From contig JAMNXP010000001.1 of NCBI GenBank assembly GCA_023653095.1, positions 388,853-452,852 of the forward strand: a stretch of DNA of 64,000 nt, given 5' to 3'. The notes beneath the pieces are model-generated. The model searched no databases. It was not told where the DNA came from and saw nothing but the letters and a program-made list of their open reading frames with translations. How positions within the stretch are numbered: the stretch's first letter is position 1; each line of letters opens with the position of its first letter. Both the position numbers and the translations under genes were made by a program. Positions 36,042 to 44,364 of this stretch are shown piece by piece. The DNA is from Bacteroidia bacterium (GTDB lineage Bacteria; Bacteroidota; Bacteroidia; NS11-12g; UBA955).

Positions 36042-37886
36042 GTGGAATCCATTTCGGTGGCAGATATTGCTCTTGATATTGTTGAAAATACGCGAAGAAA
36101 CGTGTTTTTAACGGGAGAAGCGGGCACAGGCAAAACTACGTTTTTGCGAAATTTTCTAAAAAATACCGAAAAAAAATGCGTCGTAGTGGCTCCAACAGGT
36201 GTGGCAGCCATCAATGCCGGTGGTAGTACCATACATTCAATGTTTGGTTTGCCCACCAGAATGTTTTTACCCACCGTTGAAACGGTTGACCCCAACATGG
36301 CTCAGAACATACCCATGTTGCACAGTCATTTCCACTACCCTCGTCCCAAATTAGATATTTTCAAGAATTTAGACCTTCTGATCATAGATGAAATCAGTAT
36401 GGTTCGTTGTGATCTTTTTGATGCCATTGATGAGTCGCTCAGATTTAGCCGCAGAAGCCATCAGGCCTTCGGTGGTGTTCAAATTTTGATGATAGGTGAC
36501 CTATTTCAGTTACCACCGGTAGTTCGTCCATTTGAGAAAGAATTATTAGACGTTTATTATAAATCAGAGTTCTTTTTTGATTCGCGGGTTTACGATGATT
36601 TAGGAGTGCTCCAGTTAAAACTGAATAAGGTTTACAGACAATCTGATAAATCCTTTGTAGGACTGCTCAACAACATCCGAAATGCCACATTGGAGCAGGG
36701 GGACTTTGAAACCCTTCAAGAACGTTACCAACCTGATTTCGAACCCGATGAAGACGGGTTTGTCACTCTTTGTTCGCACAACGCTACCGCAGACAGCATC
36801 AATAAAACCAAATTAGAGAATTTACAAGCGCAGGAATACCGCTTCAATGCTGACATTCGCGGTGACTTTTTTGAGAGTCAATATCCCATAGATCCCCTAT
36901 TGAAAGTCAAAGTGGGCGCGCAAGTCATGTTTGTAAAAAACGATGTGTCTGGCGATAAGCGTTACTATAACGGGAAAATTGGCATCGTTACAGAGGTCCA
37001 AGACGATAAAATCTTTGTTGAAGACCCGGTTAAAGGAACCCTGATAGAGGTGGTTAGAGAAACTTGGCAAAACCTTAAATATCAATACGATCCTGCAAAA
37101 GATTCAGTCTCACAGGAGGAAGTGGGCACTTTTAAGCAGTTTCCGTTAAAACTAGCTTGGGCCATCACCATTCATAAAAGCCAAGGACTGACCTTGGAGA
37201 AAGTCATCATTGATGCTGAGCGTTCTTTCGCACCAGGACAGGTTTATGTGGCGTTGAGCCGGGCAGTAAATCTGTATAATTTGTATCTAAAATCGGGAAT
37301 AACTGGCAGAAACATCTTCTTGGATCCTCGAATTGTGGAGTACTCCCAGAACAATGCTCCGGTAGATGAACTTCCCGAAATCCTCGAAAAAGAAAAACGC
37401 ATCCACGGAAAAGAAAAATTATTGAACCGTTTCGAATTTGAAGTCCTCCGAGACAAAACAGCGGGCTGGTATTCCAAATTGGCACGCAGAAATGAGGGGA
37501 AAGTTCCGACCGATATTTCTGATTATTATGAAAATTGTTTGAGAAAATCGCACGAATTGGAATTGGTGATGATGAAATTCCGAAGGCAATTGCAAGATAT
37601 TTTCAGAGAACACGAAGATAACGAAGAGGCCTTGCACCAAGAATTATTAGACCGTGGCCAAAAAGCCATTGAATACAGTCTTCAGCAATTATCGCAACAT
37701 ATGCTGATTCCGGGAATCAAACTTTTGGAAGCGTACAAAGCCAAATCGAAAACAAAAAAATGGCAAACAGCCTTGCAAGAATTGATTGATCTCCAATTGG
37801 GCAAACACGATCAACTTAAAAACATCCATTACAGAAACATCCCCCTGCACCCCGAAAAAGTAAGTCCACCCATCATTCAACCATGA
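36042..37886 (+). CDS. Pif1-like DNA helicase
   Basis: The 614-residue protein is a superfamily 1 helicase of the Pif1/RecD type. Visible motifs are Walker A TGEAGTGKTT near residue 23, motif Ia VVAPTGVAAINAGGSTIHS, Walker B LLIIDEISMV near residue 110, QILMIGDLFQLPPV, and the C-terminal UvrD-like motif WAITIHKSQGLTLEKVI with VYVALSRA. A tail of about 180 residues with a helical HRDC-like segment (KLLEAYKAKSKTKKWQTALQ split over two helices) follows. Such enzymes unwind DNA 5' to 3' and resolve difficult structures; the specific role here is unknown. The start is GTG. The next gene overlaps by 4 nt. Confidence 0.9.
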   Translation: MESISVADIALDIVENTRRNVFLTGEAGTGKTTFLRNFLKNTEKKCVVVAPTGVAAINAGGSTIHSMFGLPTRMFLPTVETVDPNMAQNIPMLHSHFHYPRPKLDIFKNLDLLIIDEISMVRCDLFDAIDESLRFSRRSHQAFGGVQILMIGDLFQLPPVVRPFEKELLDVYYKSEFFFDSRVYDDLGVLQLKLNKVYRQSDKSFVGLLNNIRNATLEQGDFETLQERYQPDFEPDEDGFVTLCSHNATADSINKTKLENLQAQEYRFNADIRGDFFESQYPIDPLLKVKVGAQVMFVKNDVSGDKRYYNGKIGIVTEVQDDKIFVEDPVKGTLIEVVRETWQNLKYQYDPAKDSVSQEEVGTFKQFPLKLAWAITIHKSQGLTLEKVIIDAERSFAPGQVYVALSRAVNLYNLYLKSGITGRNIFLDPRIVEYSQNNAPVDELPEILEKEKRIHGKEKLLNRFEFEVLRDKTAGWYSKLARRNEGKVPTDISDYYENCLRKSHELELVMMKFRRQLQDIFREHEDNEEALHQELLDRGQKAIEYSLQQLSQHMLIPGIKLLEAYKAKSKTKKWQTALQELIDLQLGKHDQLKNIHYRNIPLHPEKVSPPIIQP

Positions 37887-38779
37887 ATACAAAGTCAATA
37901 ATCGCTATCGCCGTTCTTGGAATGTCAGTGTCTACTGTTTTTTCTCAGAAGAACTTGTATATCTCTCGTGCACAAATGATGCTATTGGAGAAAAACCTGG
38001 AAGAAACGTCTGGGTTGTGCATGACCAGCGAGGGACTTTGGAGCATCAACGACAGCCACAATCCAAACGAAGTTCATTTGCTACCCAAAGATAGCGTAGA
38101 CTCTCAAATTGAATCAAACCAATGTTATTTTTGGGGAGGGCAGCCTGTAATAAAAAATGTACGATTTCCAATTCCAGTTCAAAATAACGACTGGGAAGCC
38201 ATTGAAACTGATGGAAAACACCTGTTCATTGGAGATTTTGGAAACAACGCTGGCGCGAGAAGAGACTTGAGAATTATAGAATTAAAGCGTGTTGACACGG
38301 GCTTGCAAGTGGTTAAGATTTATAATTTCAAGTACGAAAACCAATCGAATTTTGAACGCAGAAAGCTCCACAACTTTGACTGTGAAGCCTTCAGAATTAC
38401 CGATTCTAGTTTTCAGCTATTTACTAAAAACTGGAAAAACTTGCGTTGTAACATATATGAATTCAAAATACCTGCAGACAAAGATACCTCTGTTCAGGTG
38501 GCTCGAAAAATCGCCTCATTCAACCCCAAGTTTTTAGTTACAGACGTTAGTTATCAGAACGAAGGACTCATTTTCTGCGGTTATTCACCCTCAGGGAATC
38601 AATATATTGGATACCTCAGAGATAAAACCTTCAACCACTTTTGGCGAGTAAAATTACCATACAAACCTGCACAATTTGAAGCCATTCAAGCCACGGAAAA
38701 AGGCCTGTTTTTAAGTACCGAGAGCAGAAAAACGATGCCCGCTACTCTATTCTACATGCCATTTATTTTCGTTTTTTAA
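37883..38779 (+). CDS. Exported beta-propeller-like protein
   Basis: The 298-residue protein has a signal peptide (first 21 residues, ending VFSQ) and a repeating pattern of short blades such as GLWSINDSHNPNEVHLL, NDWEAIETDGKHLFIGDFGNN and KGLFLSTESRK. This resembles SdiA-regulated-like or phytase-like propellers that Bacteroidota often export, though usually with a sorting domain; none is present here. It starts inside the last codons of the helicase gene (ATGA overlap), so the two are co-transcribed despite unrelated functions. The function is unknown. Confidence 0.65.
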   Translation: MNTKSIIAIAVLGMSVSTVFSQKNLYISRAQMMLLEKNLEETSGLCMTSEGLWSINDSHNPNEVHLLPKDSVDSQIESNQCYFWGGQPVIKNVRFPIPVQNNDWEAIETDGKHLFIGDFGNNAGARRDLRIIELKRVDTGLQVVKIYNFKYENQSNFERRKLHNFDCEAFRITDSSFQLFTKNWKNLRCNIYEFKIPADKDTSVQVARKIASFNPKFLVTDVSYQNEGLIFCGYSPSGNQYIGYLRDKTFNHFWRVKLPYKPAQFEAIQATEKGLFLSTESRKTMPATLFYMPFIFVF

Positions 38780-38780
38780 T

Positions 38781-41411
38781 CTACAACTTAAAGCCTATTC
38801 CGCCTGATGCATAGTTGGGCTTAATGTCTGTAGTAAATTCTTCAACATCTGCAAAAGTCAATGTTTCAACATCATTATCTTTGCGATCGGAGGCGTCTAG
38901 ACTTGCCAATCTTAAGTGTTGGTTTCTGACAGATTCTTCAATGACTCTTCTAACTGAACGTCCATTCCCAAAGTATTTATCACGTGTTTTATACATGAAA
39001 TCAATGTATTTCATCAAATGATCTACTGCTTTGGGTTCAGGATTGATGTTTTGATCGTGCAACTGATTCATTGCAATCACATATAGGTCTTCAGCTGTGA
39101 AATCTTCGAAGTGGAATATTCGATCAAATCGGGACTTAAGTCCAGGATTACTTTCCATGAAACGCTCCATATTTTGAGAATAACCCGCTGCAATGACAAT
39201 AAACTCACCACGTTGGTCTTCCATTCTTTTGAGGATGGTTTCAACCGCTTCACGGCCATAATCACTGGAACCACCATCGGTTAGGCTGTATGCTTCATCA
39301 ATAAATAGTACTCCACCCATTGATTTATTGATCATATCGGTGGTTTTGATGGCTGTTTGTCCAACATAACCACCCACCAAACTTTGCCTGTCGCATTCAA
39401 CCAAATGTCCGCGTTCCAAAATGCCCAAGGCCTTGAAAATTTGAGCCAAGATTCTCGCAACGGTGGTTTTACCAGTACCAGGGTTTCCTGTAAACACTGA
39501 ATGCAACGAAAATGTTTTGCGAACATCCTTTCCGAGGCTTTTGTAAAATCTCACCAATTTGACGAGTTCTTCAATTTCCTGCTTCACCACGCCCAATCCA
39601 ATCATGCCCTTCAGTTTATTGAGGCTTTCTTTTAAAAGTTCCTCATCAATGGGGATTTCGGGTAAAATGCGTTGTTTTTGAGTAAAAATCTTCTCAAAAT
39701 CAGCCTTTTCAAGGGTAGAAAGGGTTTGATTATCAAGTTCTTCGGGGTGTTCAGATTTCATAATTCTGAGGCCCAAATTGATCTTAGCTTCATCGAGCAT
39801 GGAGTTAACTAAGCGGGCATTTCCGAAGAATCTATCCCTGTCTCTGTAACTATCAATCAAGAACTTACTCAACGATTCTTTCGCCGTTTCAGAGAAATTA
39901 ACTCCCCTTTTTTGGGAAGCAAACTCGGCTATCTGAACCAATTCCTGTGGAGTGTAATCTGGAAAGTCATATTGAACCACAAAACGACTCTTCAAACCTG
40001 GATTGCTTTGTAAAAAGACTTCCATTTCCGATGGATATCCAGCAACAATGATGGCGATATCATCTGCATCTGACAGTTCTTTGAGCAACACCTCAATGGC
40101 CTCCTTACCGAAATCTTTGCTGTCATCGTCAGCTCGAGCCAAGCTGTACGCTTCATCAATAAACAGAATGCCGTCTTTGGCTTTTTTAATGGCTTCCTTT
40201 GTTTTTGGGGATGTTTGCCCAATATATTCTGCTACCAGATCACCTCTATCAACCTCGTGGACATGTCCTTTTTTGAGAAGGCCCAACTCTTTGTAAATCT
40301 GCCCAAGAAGTCGCGCTACCGTAGTTTTGCCGGTACCTGGATTTCCTTTGAAGACTGCGTGAAGATTGATTCGATCGGTTTCTTCGAATCCTTTTTCTTT
40401 CCTGAGGGACACGAACCGTAAATAGTCTGAATATTCACGAATTTTTTGTTTGATGGGCGTAAGTCCAATAAGTCCATCGAGCTCTTTCATCACCAATTCG
40501 AAGCTTTCCTTTGGATCTTTCAGAGGTTCGGCCAATTCTACAGCTTGAGTTTCTTGAAGTGATTGAAACTCCTGATAAAAAGCATGTTGTGGAAATGGAC
40601 TAAAATCAGATTCATCGGCTTCCACAAAATCGTCGCCAATTTCAAAGGGGATATGGGCCATCATCTCGCTCATAAAAATGATTTCGATGAAGTACTTTCC
40701 TCGTCCCCAAGAACCCAAAGTATCGCTGCCGTAACCTACGGAAATATTAATGATGTCTTGATCAGGTTCTATGAAAAAAATCTTATTCACTCTGCCTTTC
40801 AGATATCCTGAGTTGGTTCTGAAATTTACAATGAGTTCAATAGGAAGTTGCGAATGTCTTCGGGTTAAATTCTGGGCATTGATTTCAGCCCAAATGTACT
40901 TTGTGTGTAATGCATTAAAAATCTTATAATACTTTTTTTCGTTGGCATTAAACTGATCTGCACTTGCTTCGTAAAGTTTGACAGCTTCTAGTTTAAAATA
41001 GGGATTTCTTCCTGGCTTTACGATACCAATATTTTCTACATAAAATGACTTTGATGCAATTTTATCATCACCTACGTAGGCTTCCCATCTGTAAATGCCT
41101 GGCTTCCAATATGTACCTGGCATTCTAACTCCCCAACCCTCTCTGATGTAGGAAATATTTTCTTCCTTTGGAATGAACCTATCACAAGGAATATTACAAA
41201 TTTCATTGTTCTTTTCGTCAATACACTTCAGGTGCATTTTGAAGGTCCAATCTTCTTCGTCGTATTTTTTGTTAAAGATACTAACCTCACAATAAACGAA
41301 ACTTATTTCGTCTTGTTCAAAAACGCTTCTGTATTTTTTGGTGTTATCAGCCAACCATTCTGTTGAGCTGTAGGTTTTGATTTCGCGTAACTTATAAAAA
41401 GATGAATTCAT
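38781..41411 (-). CDS. Tandem AAA ATPase of the CbxX/SpoVK type with N-terminal beta domains
   Basis: The 876-residue protein carries two complete CbxX/CfxQ/SpoVK-type AAA domains. Walker A GNPGTGKTT occurs at residues 356 and 642, with matching ILFIDEAYSL and VLFIDEAYSL Walker B motifs and GLKSRF arginine-finger regions. Each domain is preceded by an LxGLIGLxxxKQ-type helix typical of the group. Residues 1-285 hold two beta-sandwich-like domains of unknown family (first about 5-130, second about 140-265), followed by an acidic linker. Relatives include RuBisCO activase CbxX and EccA of type VII secretion, which remodel partner proteins. There is no signal peptide, so it acts in the cytoplasm. 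The partner here is unknown; the gene stands alone. Confidence 0.85.
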   Translation of the reverse strand: MNSSFYKLREIKTYSSTEWLADNTKKYRSVFEQDEISFVYCEVSIFNKKYDEEDWTFKMHLKCIDEKNNEICNIPCDRFIPKEENISYIREGWGVRMPGTYWKPGIYRWEAYVGDDKIASKSFYVENIGIVKPGRNPYFKLEAVKLYEASADQFNANEKKYYKIFNALHTKYIWAEINAQNLTRRHSQLPIELIVNFRTNSGYLKGRVNKIFFIEPDQDIINISVGYGSDTLGSWGRGKYFIEIIFMSEMMAHIPFEIGDDFVEADESDFSPFPQHAFYQEFQSLQETQAVELAEPLKDPKESFELVMKELDGLIGLTPIKQKIREYSDYLRFVSLRKEKGFEETDRINLHAVFKGNPGTGKTTVARLLGQIYKELGLLKKGHVHEVDRGDLVAEYIGQTSPKTKEAIKKAKDGILFIDEAYSLARADDDSKDFGKEAIEVLLKELSDADDIAIIVAGYPSEMEVFLQSNPGLKSRFVVQYDFPDYTPQELVQIAEFASQKRGVNFSETAKESLSKFLIDSYRDRDRFFGNARLVNSMLDEAKINLGLRIMKSEHPEELDNQTLSTLEKADFEKIFTQKQRILPEIPIDEELLKESLNKLKGMIGLGVVKQEIEELVKLVRFYKSLGKDVRKTFSLHSVFTGNPGTGKTTVARILAQIFKALGILERGHLVECDRQSLVGGYVGQTAIKTTDMINKSMGGVLFIDEAYSLTDGGSSDYGREAVETILKRMEDQRGEFIVIAAGYSQNMERFMESNPGLKSRFDRIFHFEDFTAEDLYVIAMNQLHDQNINPEPKAVDHLMKYIDFMYKTRDKYFGNGRSVRRVIEESVRNQHLRLASLDASDRKDNDVETLTFADVEEFTTDIKPNYASGGIGFKL

Positions 41412-41420
41412 AGAATATAA

Positions 41421-42170
41421 TTAGAGGGTATAGGAAATTCCAGTCGAAAATCCAACCGAATTAAATCCGACCCCCAAATTAACCATATAGCCCAGTTTTT
41501 TAATGGGTTTTATGTTTAAGGTGTGTTTAAAACCGATTAAATTCAGCTGAAAACCCTGATTCGCGGTGCTCACATTATAAGTTGGAATATTATCTCCCGA
41601 ACCCTCAGTAACATTGGTTTGAATATTGACATTTGATACCCCTACTAGAAATCCTGAATACAGAGCAAAGGTTGATTTTATTCTGGCTCTTTTTAACCAG
41701 AAATAGTCAAACGAGCCCATGAAACTATTGAGTTTAACGCTATAATTATATTTGGTAATATCATCAGGATTTTGAATGCCTGGGTAAGTTAATGTAGGCG
41801 TTTGAACCGAAGAAACGCAGTAAGCCAACCCGATGGCAATCTTATCTTTAACATGAAATTGATATCCCAAGATTGACGGGGAATTCACGATCATTTGCAT
41901 GTTTCCAGTACCTATTGTGGGATAATCGTATTTCAATTGTTCTTCAAGTTGATCGGCAATTTGTTGTTGCACAAAATCACCGCCGCCTTGATAGTAAAAT
42001 GTAATGCTTCCATTTTGGAAGAAGTCAATTTTGGGAGTCGCAATTGATACAAGACTTACGGGAGGAGTCTTTGATGATTGATTTTGGTTGTTGATGTTGA
42101 TGGAATCAGATTGTGCAGAAACGAAGTTTGTAAATAAACAAACGGTGCTAATAATTAATTGAGTTTTCAT
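41421..42170 (-). CDS. Exported outer-membrane-barrel-like protein
   Basis: The 249-residue protein has a signal peptide ending in VSAQ near residue 19, then a short Asn/Gln/Ser-rich linker. From residue about 50 on it shows alternating strands (ITFYYQGGGDFV, YSVKLNSFMGSFDYFWL, LGYMVNLGVGFNSVGFSTG) and ends in an aromatic-free but hydrophobic SYTL terminus. This fits a small outer-membrane barrel. No family is recognised. It lies 9 nt downstream of the AAA gene's start on the same strand, upstream in transcription, so the two may form an operon in the order barrel then AAA protein. Confidence 0.65.
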   Translation of the reverse strand: MKTQLIISTVCLFTNFVSAQSDSININNQNQSSKTPPVSLVSIATPKIDFFQNGSITFYYQGGGDFVQQQIADQLEEQLKYDYPTIGTGNMQMIVNSPSILGYQFHVKDKIAIGLAYCVSSVQTPTLTYPGIQNPDDITKYNYSVKLNSFMGSFDYFWLKRARIKSTFALYSGFLVGVSNVNIQTNVTEGSGDNIPTYNVSTANQGFQLNLIGFKHTLNIKPIKKLGYMVNLGVGFNSVGFSTGISYTL

Positions 42171-42250
42171 TTAGGATGAATTGGGTGGTAAATTACAATT
42201 TTTTGAGTTGCAAAAGGTTGGCTGACAAAAAATGATTTTATGAAATTTTG

Positions 42251-42281
42251 TTTGAAATTGAATCTGAAAACATTATCTTTG
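42251..42281 (+). promoter_or_regulatory. Full promoter of the tRNA-Arg/tRNA-Pro unit
   Basis: TTTG (42251-42254) and TATCTTTG (42274-42281) are separated by 19 nt, an exact match to TTTG-N19-TAnnTTTG, 17 nt before the tRNA-Arg 5' end. Confidence 0.7.
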
Positions 42282-42298
42282 CACTCCGTTTCAGGAAA

Positions 42299-42372
42299 GA
42301 CCTCGTAGCTCAGCTGGATAGAGCAACTGCCTTCTAAGCAGTAGGTCACAGGTTCGAATCCTGTCGGGGTCG
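42299..42372 (+). tRNA. tRNA-Arg (TCT anticodon)
   Basis: The 74-nt cloverleaf has acceptor arms GACCTCG and CGGGGTC (with one G-T pair), D arm AGCTCAGCTGGATAGAGC, anticodon arm ACTGCCTTCTAAGCAGT with TCT, and T arm CAGGTTCGAATCCTG. The discriminator is G and CCA is not encoded. It reads AGA and AGG codons. Confidence 0.96.
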
Positions 42373-42387
42373 CTCCATTATACGGAA

Positions 42388-42462
<75 letters not shown>

Positions 42463-42466
42463 TTTT

Positions 42467-42512
42467 AAGAAAACAAAAAAGGCGGTCAATGACCGCCTTT
42501 TTTGTTTTCTTA
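42467..42512. terminator. Bidirectional terminator between tRNA-Pro and the di-heme peroxidase gene
   Basis: A GGCGGTC / GACCGCC stem around AAT is extended by A-run and T-run arms, with AAGAAAAC mirrored by GTTTTCTT. It can stop transcription from both directions: the tRNA unit on the plus strand and the peroxidase gene on the minus strand, whose stop codon is inside it. Confidence 0.88.
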
Positions 42513-44309
42513 TTGTGTAAGATCGTCTGACAATGTCTTCATGAACGCAATGATCTGAGATATCTCTCGAGAATTCAAGTTCAGAGAATCAGGAGAGAGT
42601 GTTTGCTGGGTCCAATTCAGACCCTTTCCAACCGCCCCACCATGATTGTAAAAATCCATTACTTCTTCAAGAGTCGCAAATGCCCCATTGTGCATATACG
42701 GTGCGGTTTTGTCTACATTTCGAATGCCTGGTGTCTTAAACATCCCTTTGATAAAATGGGCATCGGGATAAGCCGCTTTAAATAACTCATACTTTCCAAA
42801 ATCCGGATCTATTTCTATTGAATTTGGCGAAGTTGTAACCCCCAATATTTCTCCCTCAGATTCACCATAATTTGGTGGTACATACCCATTAAATAAAGGG
42901 GCAAAATGACAAGTAGCGCAAGCCGCTTTACCTAAAAATAAATTCGCTCCAGCGATCTCATCTGATGTAAGTTTGACATCTTTTTCAGATCTCATGTATC
43001 TATCAAATTTTGAATTTACGGCAATCAATGACCTAACAAACTGTTCCAATGCTAATTTTAAATGATTGTAGTTTAATGGATTTTTATCATTTGGGAATGC
43101 TCTTTCAAACCATTTATTGTATTCACTTAAACTTGCAATTTTGGATACTAATTCAGTTGCATTGGTATTGAATTCATTTGGATGATGAACCACATGATGC
43201 ACTTGATTGTTGATATCGTCAGACCTCAAATCCCAAAAAAAGTTCCCTTGGAATCCAACATTGATTAAACTAGGTGAATTCCTCTCAAAACTCTTTTTTA
43301 AAGTATCAGCATATGCAAATTTAGGATCATGACATGTTGCACAACTCATATTATTCGCGGCTGAAAGTCGAACATCAAAAAATAATTTTTTACCCAGCGC
43401 AATTTGATTACTGTCAGGTTTGAAGTCAGATCCTCTGGATGAAAAATAGGGATTCAAATAATTTGGATCAAACAGATGTTCACCTTTTGTATTGATGGCT
43501 CTTTTGGGAGCATTTGTTTCTTCATACAACTCAATTTGTGTTGATATTTGCCATCTTCGTAAATTAATTTGAATAGGAACCAATAAATCACGATAAAATG
43601 CCACTCTGTTGAAGTCATCGAATTGCCAATTTTGTTTTAAATATTCAAGTGATTTGGCGATTTGGAAGTCTAAGAATTTTACAAGTTGATTATTTCCCCA
43701 TTTTTGATACACTGAAAGATCCCATTTCAATGACTCTAATACACTTGTTGCATCTGCAATTGCATTTAACCTTACAGGAGAATCAAATCCAGTTAATCCT
43801 AGTGACATCAATCTCGAAATAATTTGATGATTAGCTTCAAAAATTTCCCATGTTTTTAAATTGAACTGTTTAAATGACTTTTCAAGATAACTAATATTCT
43901 TTATTAGCAAATAGCATTCCTTTTCCAGGCCGATAGAATCGTTATCATCTATCATTTCTTCCATTACTTGAAGCCCGTGGGGCTCCTCTTCTTTCAAGGT
44001 GATAAAATCAGTTACTATACCTGGGACCGGTCCACCGTTAATTGATTTTTCTAGTTCTGGATATCGAAAAGAAACATATGCTTCTATAGATTTATATTTT
44101 TTTCGGATATCAAGGTACAAACGCCAATTGACTTCTTGATTTGAGAATTTCAGGATTTGCCAATTTGAGGTAAGCTGATGCAAATTTTCAACTGCATTCA
44201 TGATTCTATTTTGCACTTGATCTTCTTCAGAATTAGTGCTGTAGGTGAAAGTCGAAACGGCCAAAGCAGCGAGACTAAACACTAAAAGAGTGATTGTTTT
44301 AATTTTCAT
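42510..44309 (-). CDS. Di-heme cytochrome c peroxidase family protein
   Basis: The protein (599 residues from ATG 44309) has a signal-like hydrophobic N-terminus (residues about 1-22). A helical region of about 270 residues without a recognised family follows. The last 300 residues form a CCP/MauG-type domain with two heme-binding CxxCH motifs at 323-327 (CATCHDPKFAY) and 464-468 (CATCHFAPLF), plus an ELFKAAYPDAHF...MFKTPGIRNV segment typical of the family. Such proteins reduce hydrogen peroxide or oxidise protein partners in the periplasm. I chose ATG 44309, because the longer 14-residue extension overlaps a terminator hairpin. It lies downstream of phoX behind that hairpin. Confidence 0.88.
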   Translation of the reverse strand: MKIKTITLLVFSLAALAVSTFTYSTNSEEDQVQNRIMNAVENLHQLTSNWQILKFSNQEVNWRLYLDIRKKYKSIEAYVSFRYPELEKSINGGPVPGIVTDFITLKEEEPHGLQVMEEMIDDNDSIGLEKECYLLIKNISYLEKSFKQFNLKTWEIFEANHQIISRLMSLGLTGFDSPVRLNAIADATSVLESLKWDLSVYQKWGNNQLVKFLDFQIAKSLEYLKQNWQFDDFNRVAFYRDLLVPIQINLRRWQISTQIELYEETNAPKRAINTKGEHLFDPNYLNPYFSSRGSDFKPDSNQIALGKKLFFDVRLSAANNMSCATCHDPKFAYADTLKKSFERNSPSLINVGFQGNFFWDLRSDDINNQVHHVVHHPNEFNTNATELVSKIASLSEYNKWFERAFPNDKNPLNYNHLKLALEQFVRSLIAVNSKFDRYMRSEKDVKLTSDEIAGANLFLGKAACATCHFAPLFNGYVPPNYGESEGEILGVTTSPNSIEIDPDFGKYELFKAAYPDAHFIKGMFKTPGIRNVDKTAPYMHNGAFATLEEVMDFYNHGGAVGKGLNWTQQTLSPDSLNLNSREISQIIAFMKTLSDDLTQ

Positions 44310-44319
44310 GAGTTTATAC

Positions 44320-44343
44320 AAAAAAAGGGGGCCGAAGCCCCCT
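44320..44343 (-). terminator. Strong hairpin terminator between phoX and the peroxidase gene
   Basis: On the minus strand a GGGGGC / GCCCCC stem with a TTCG loop is followed by eight T residues. It lies 22 nt after the phoX stop and only 11 nt before the peroxidase ATG. Confidence 0.85.
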
Positions 44344-44364
44344 GACAACAACTAATCAAACAAA

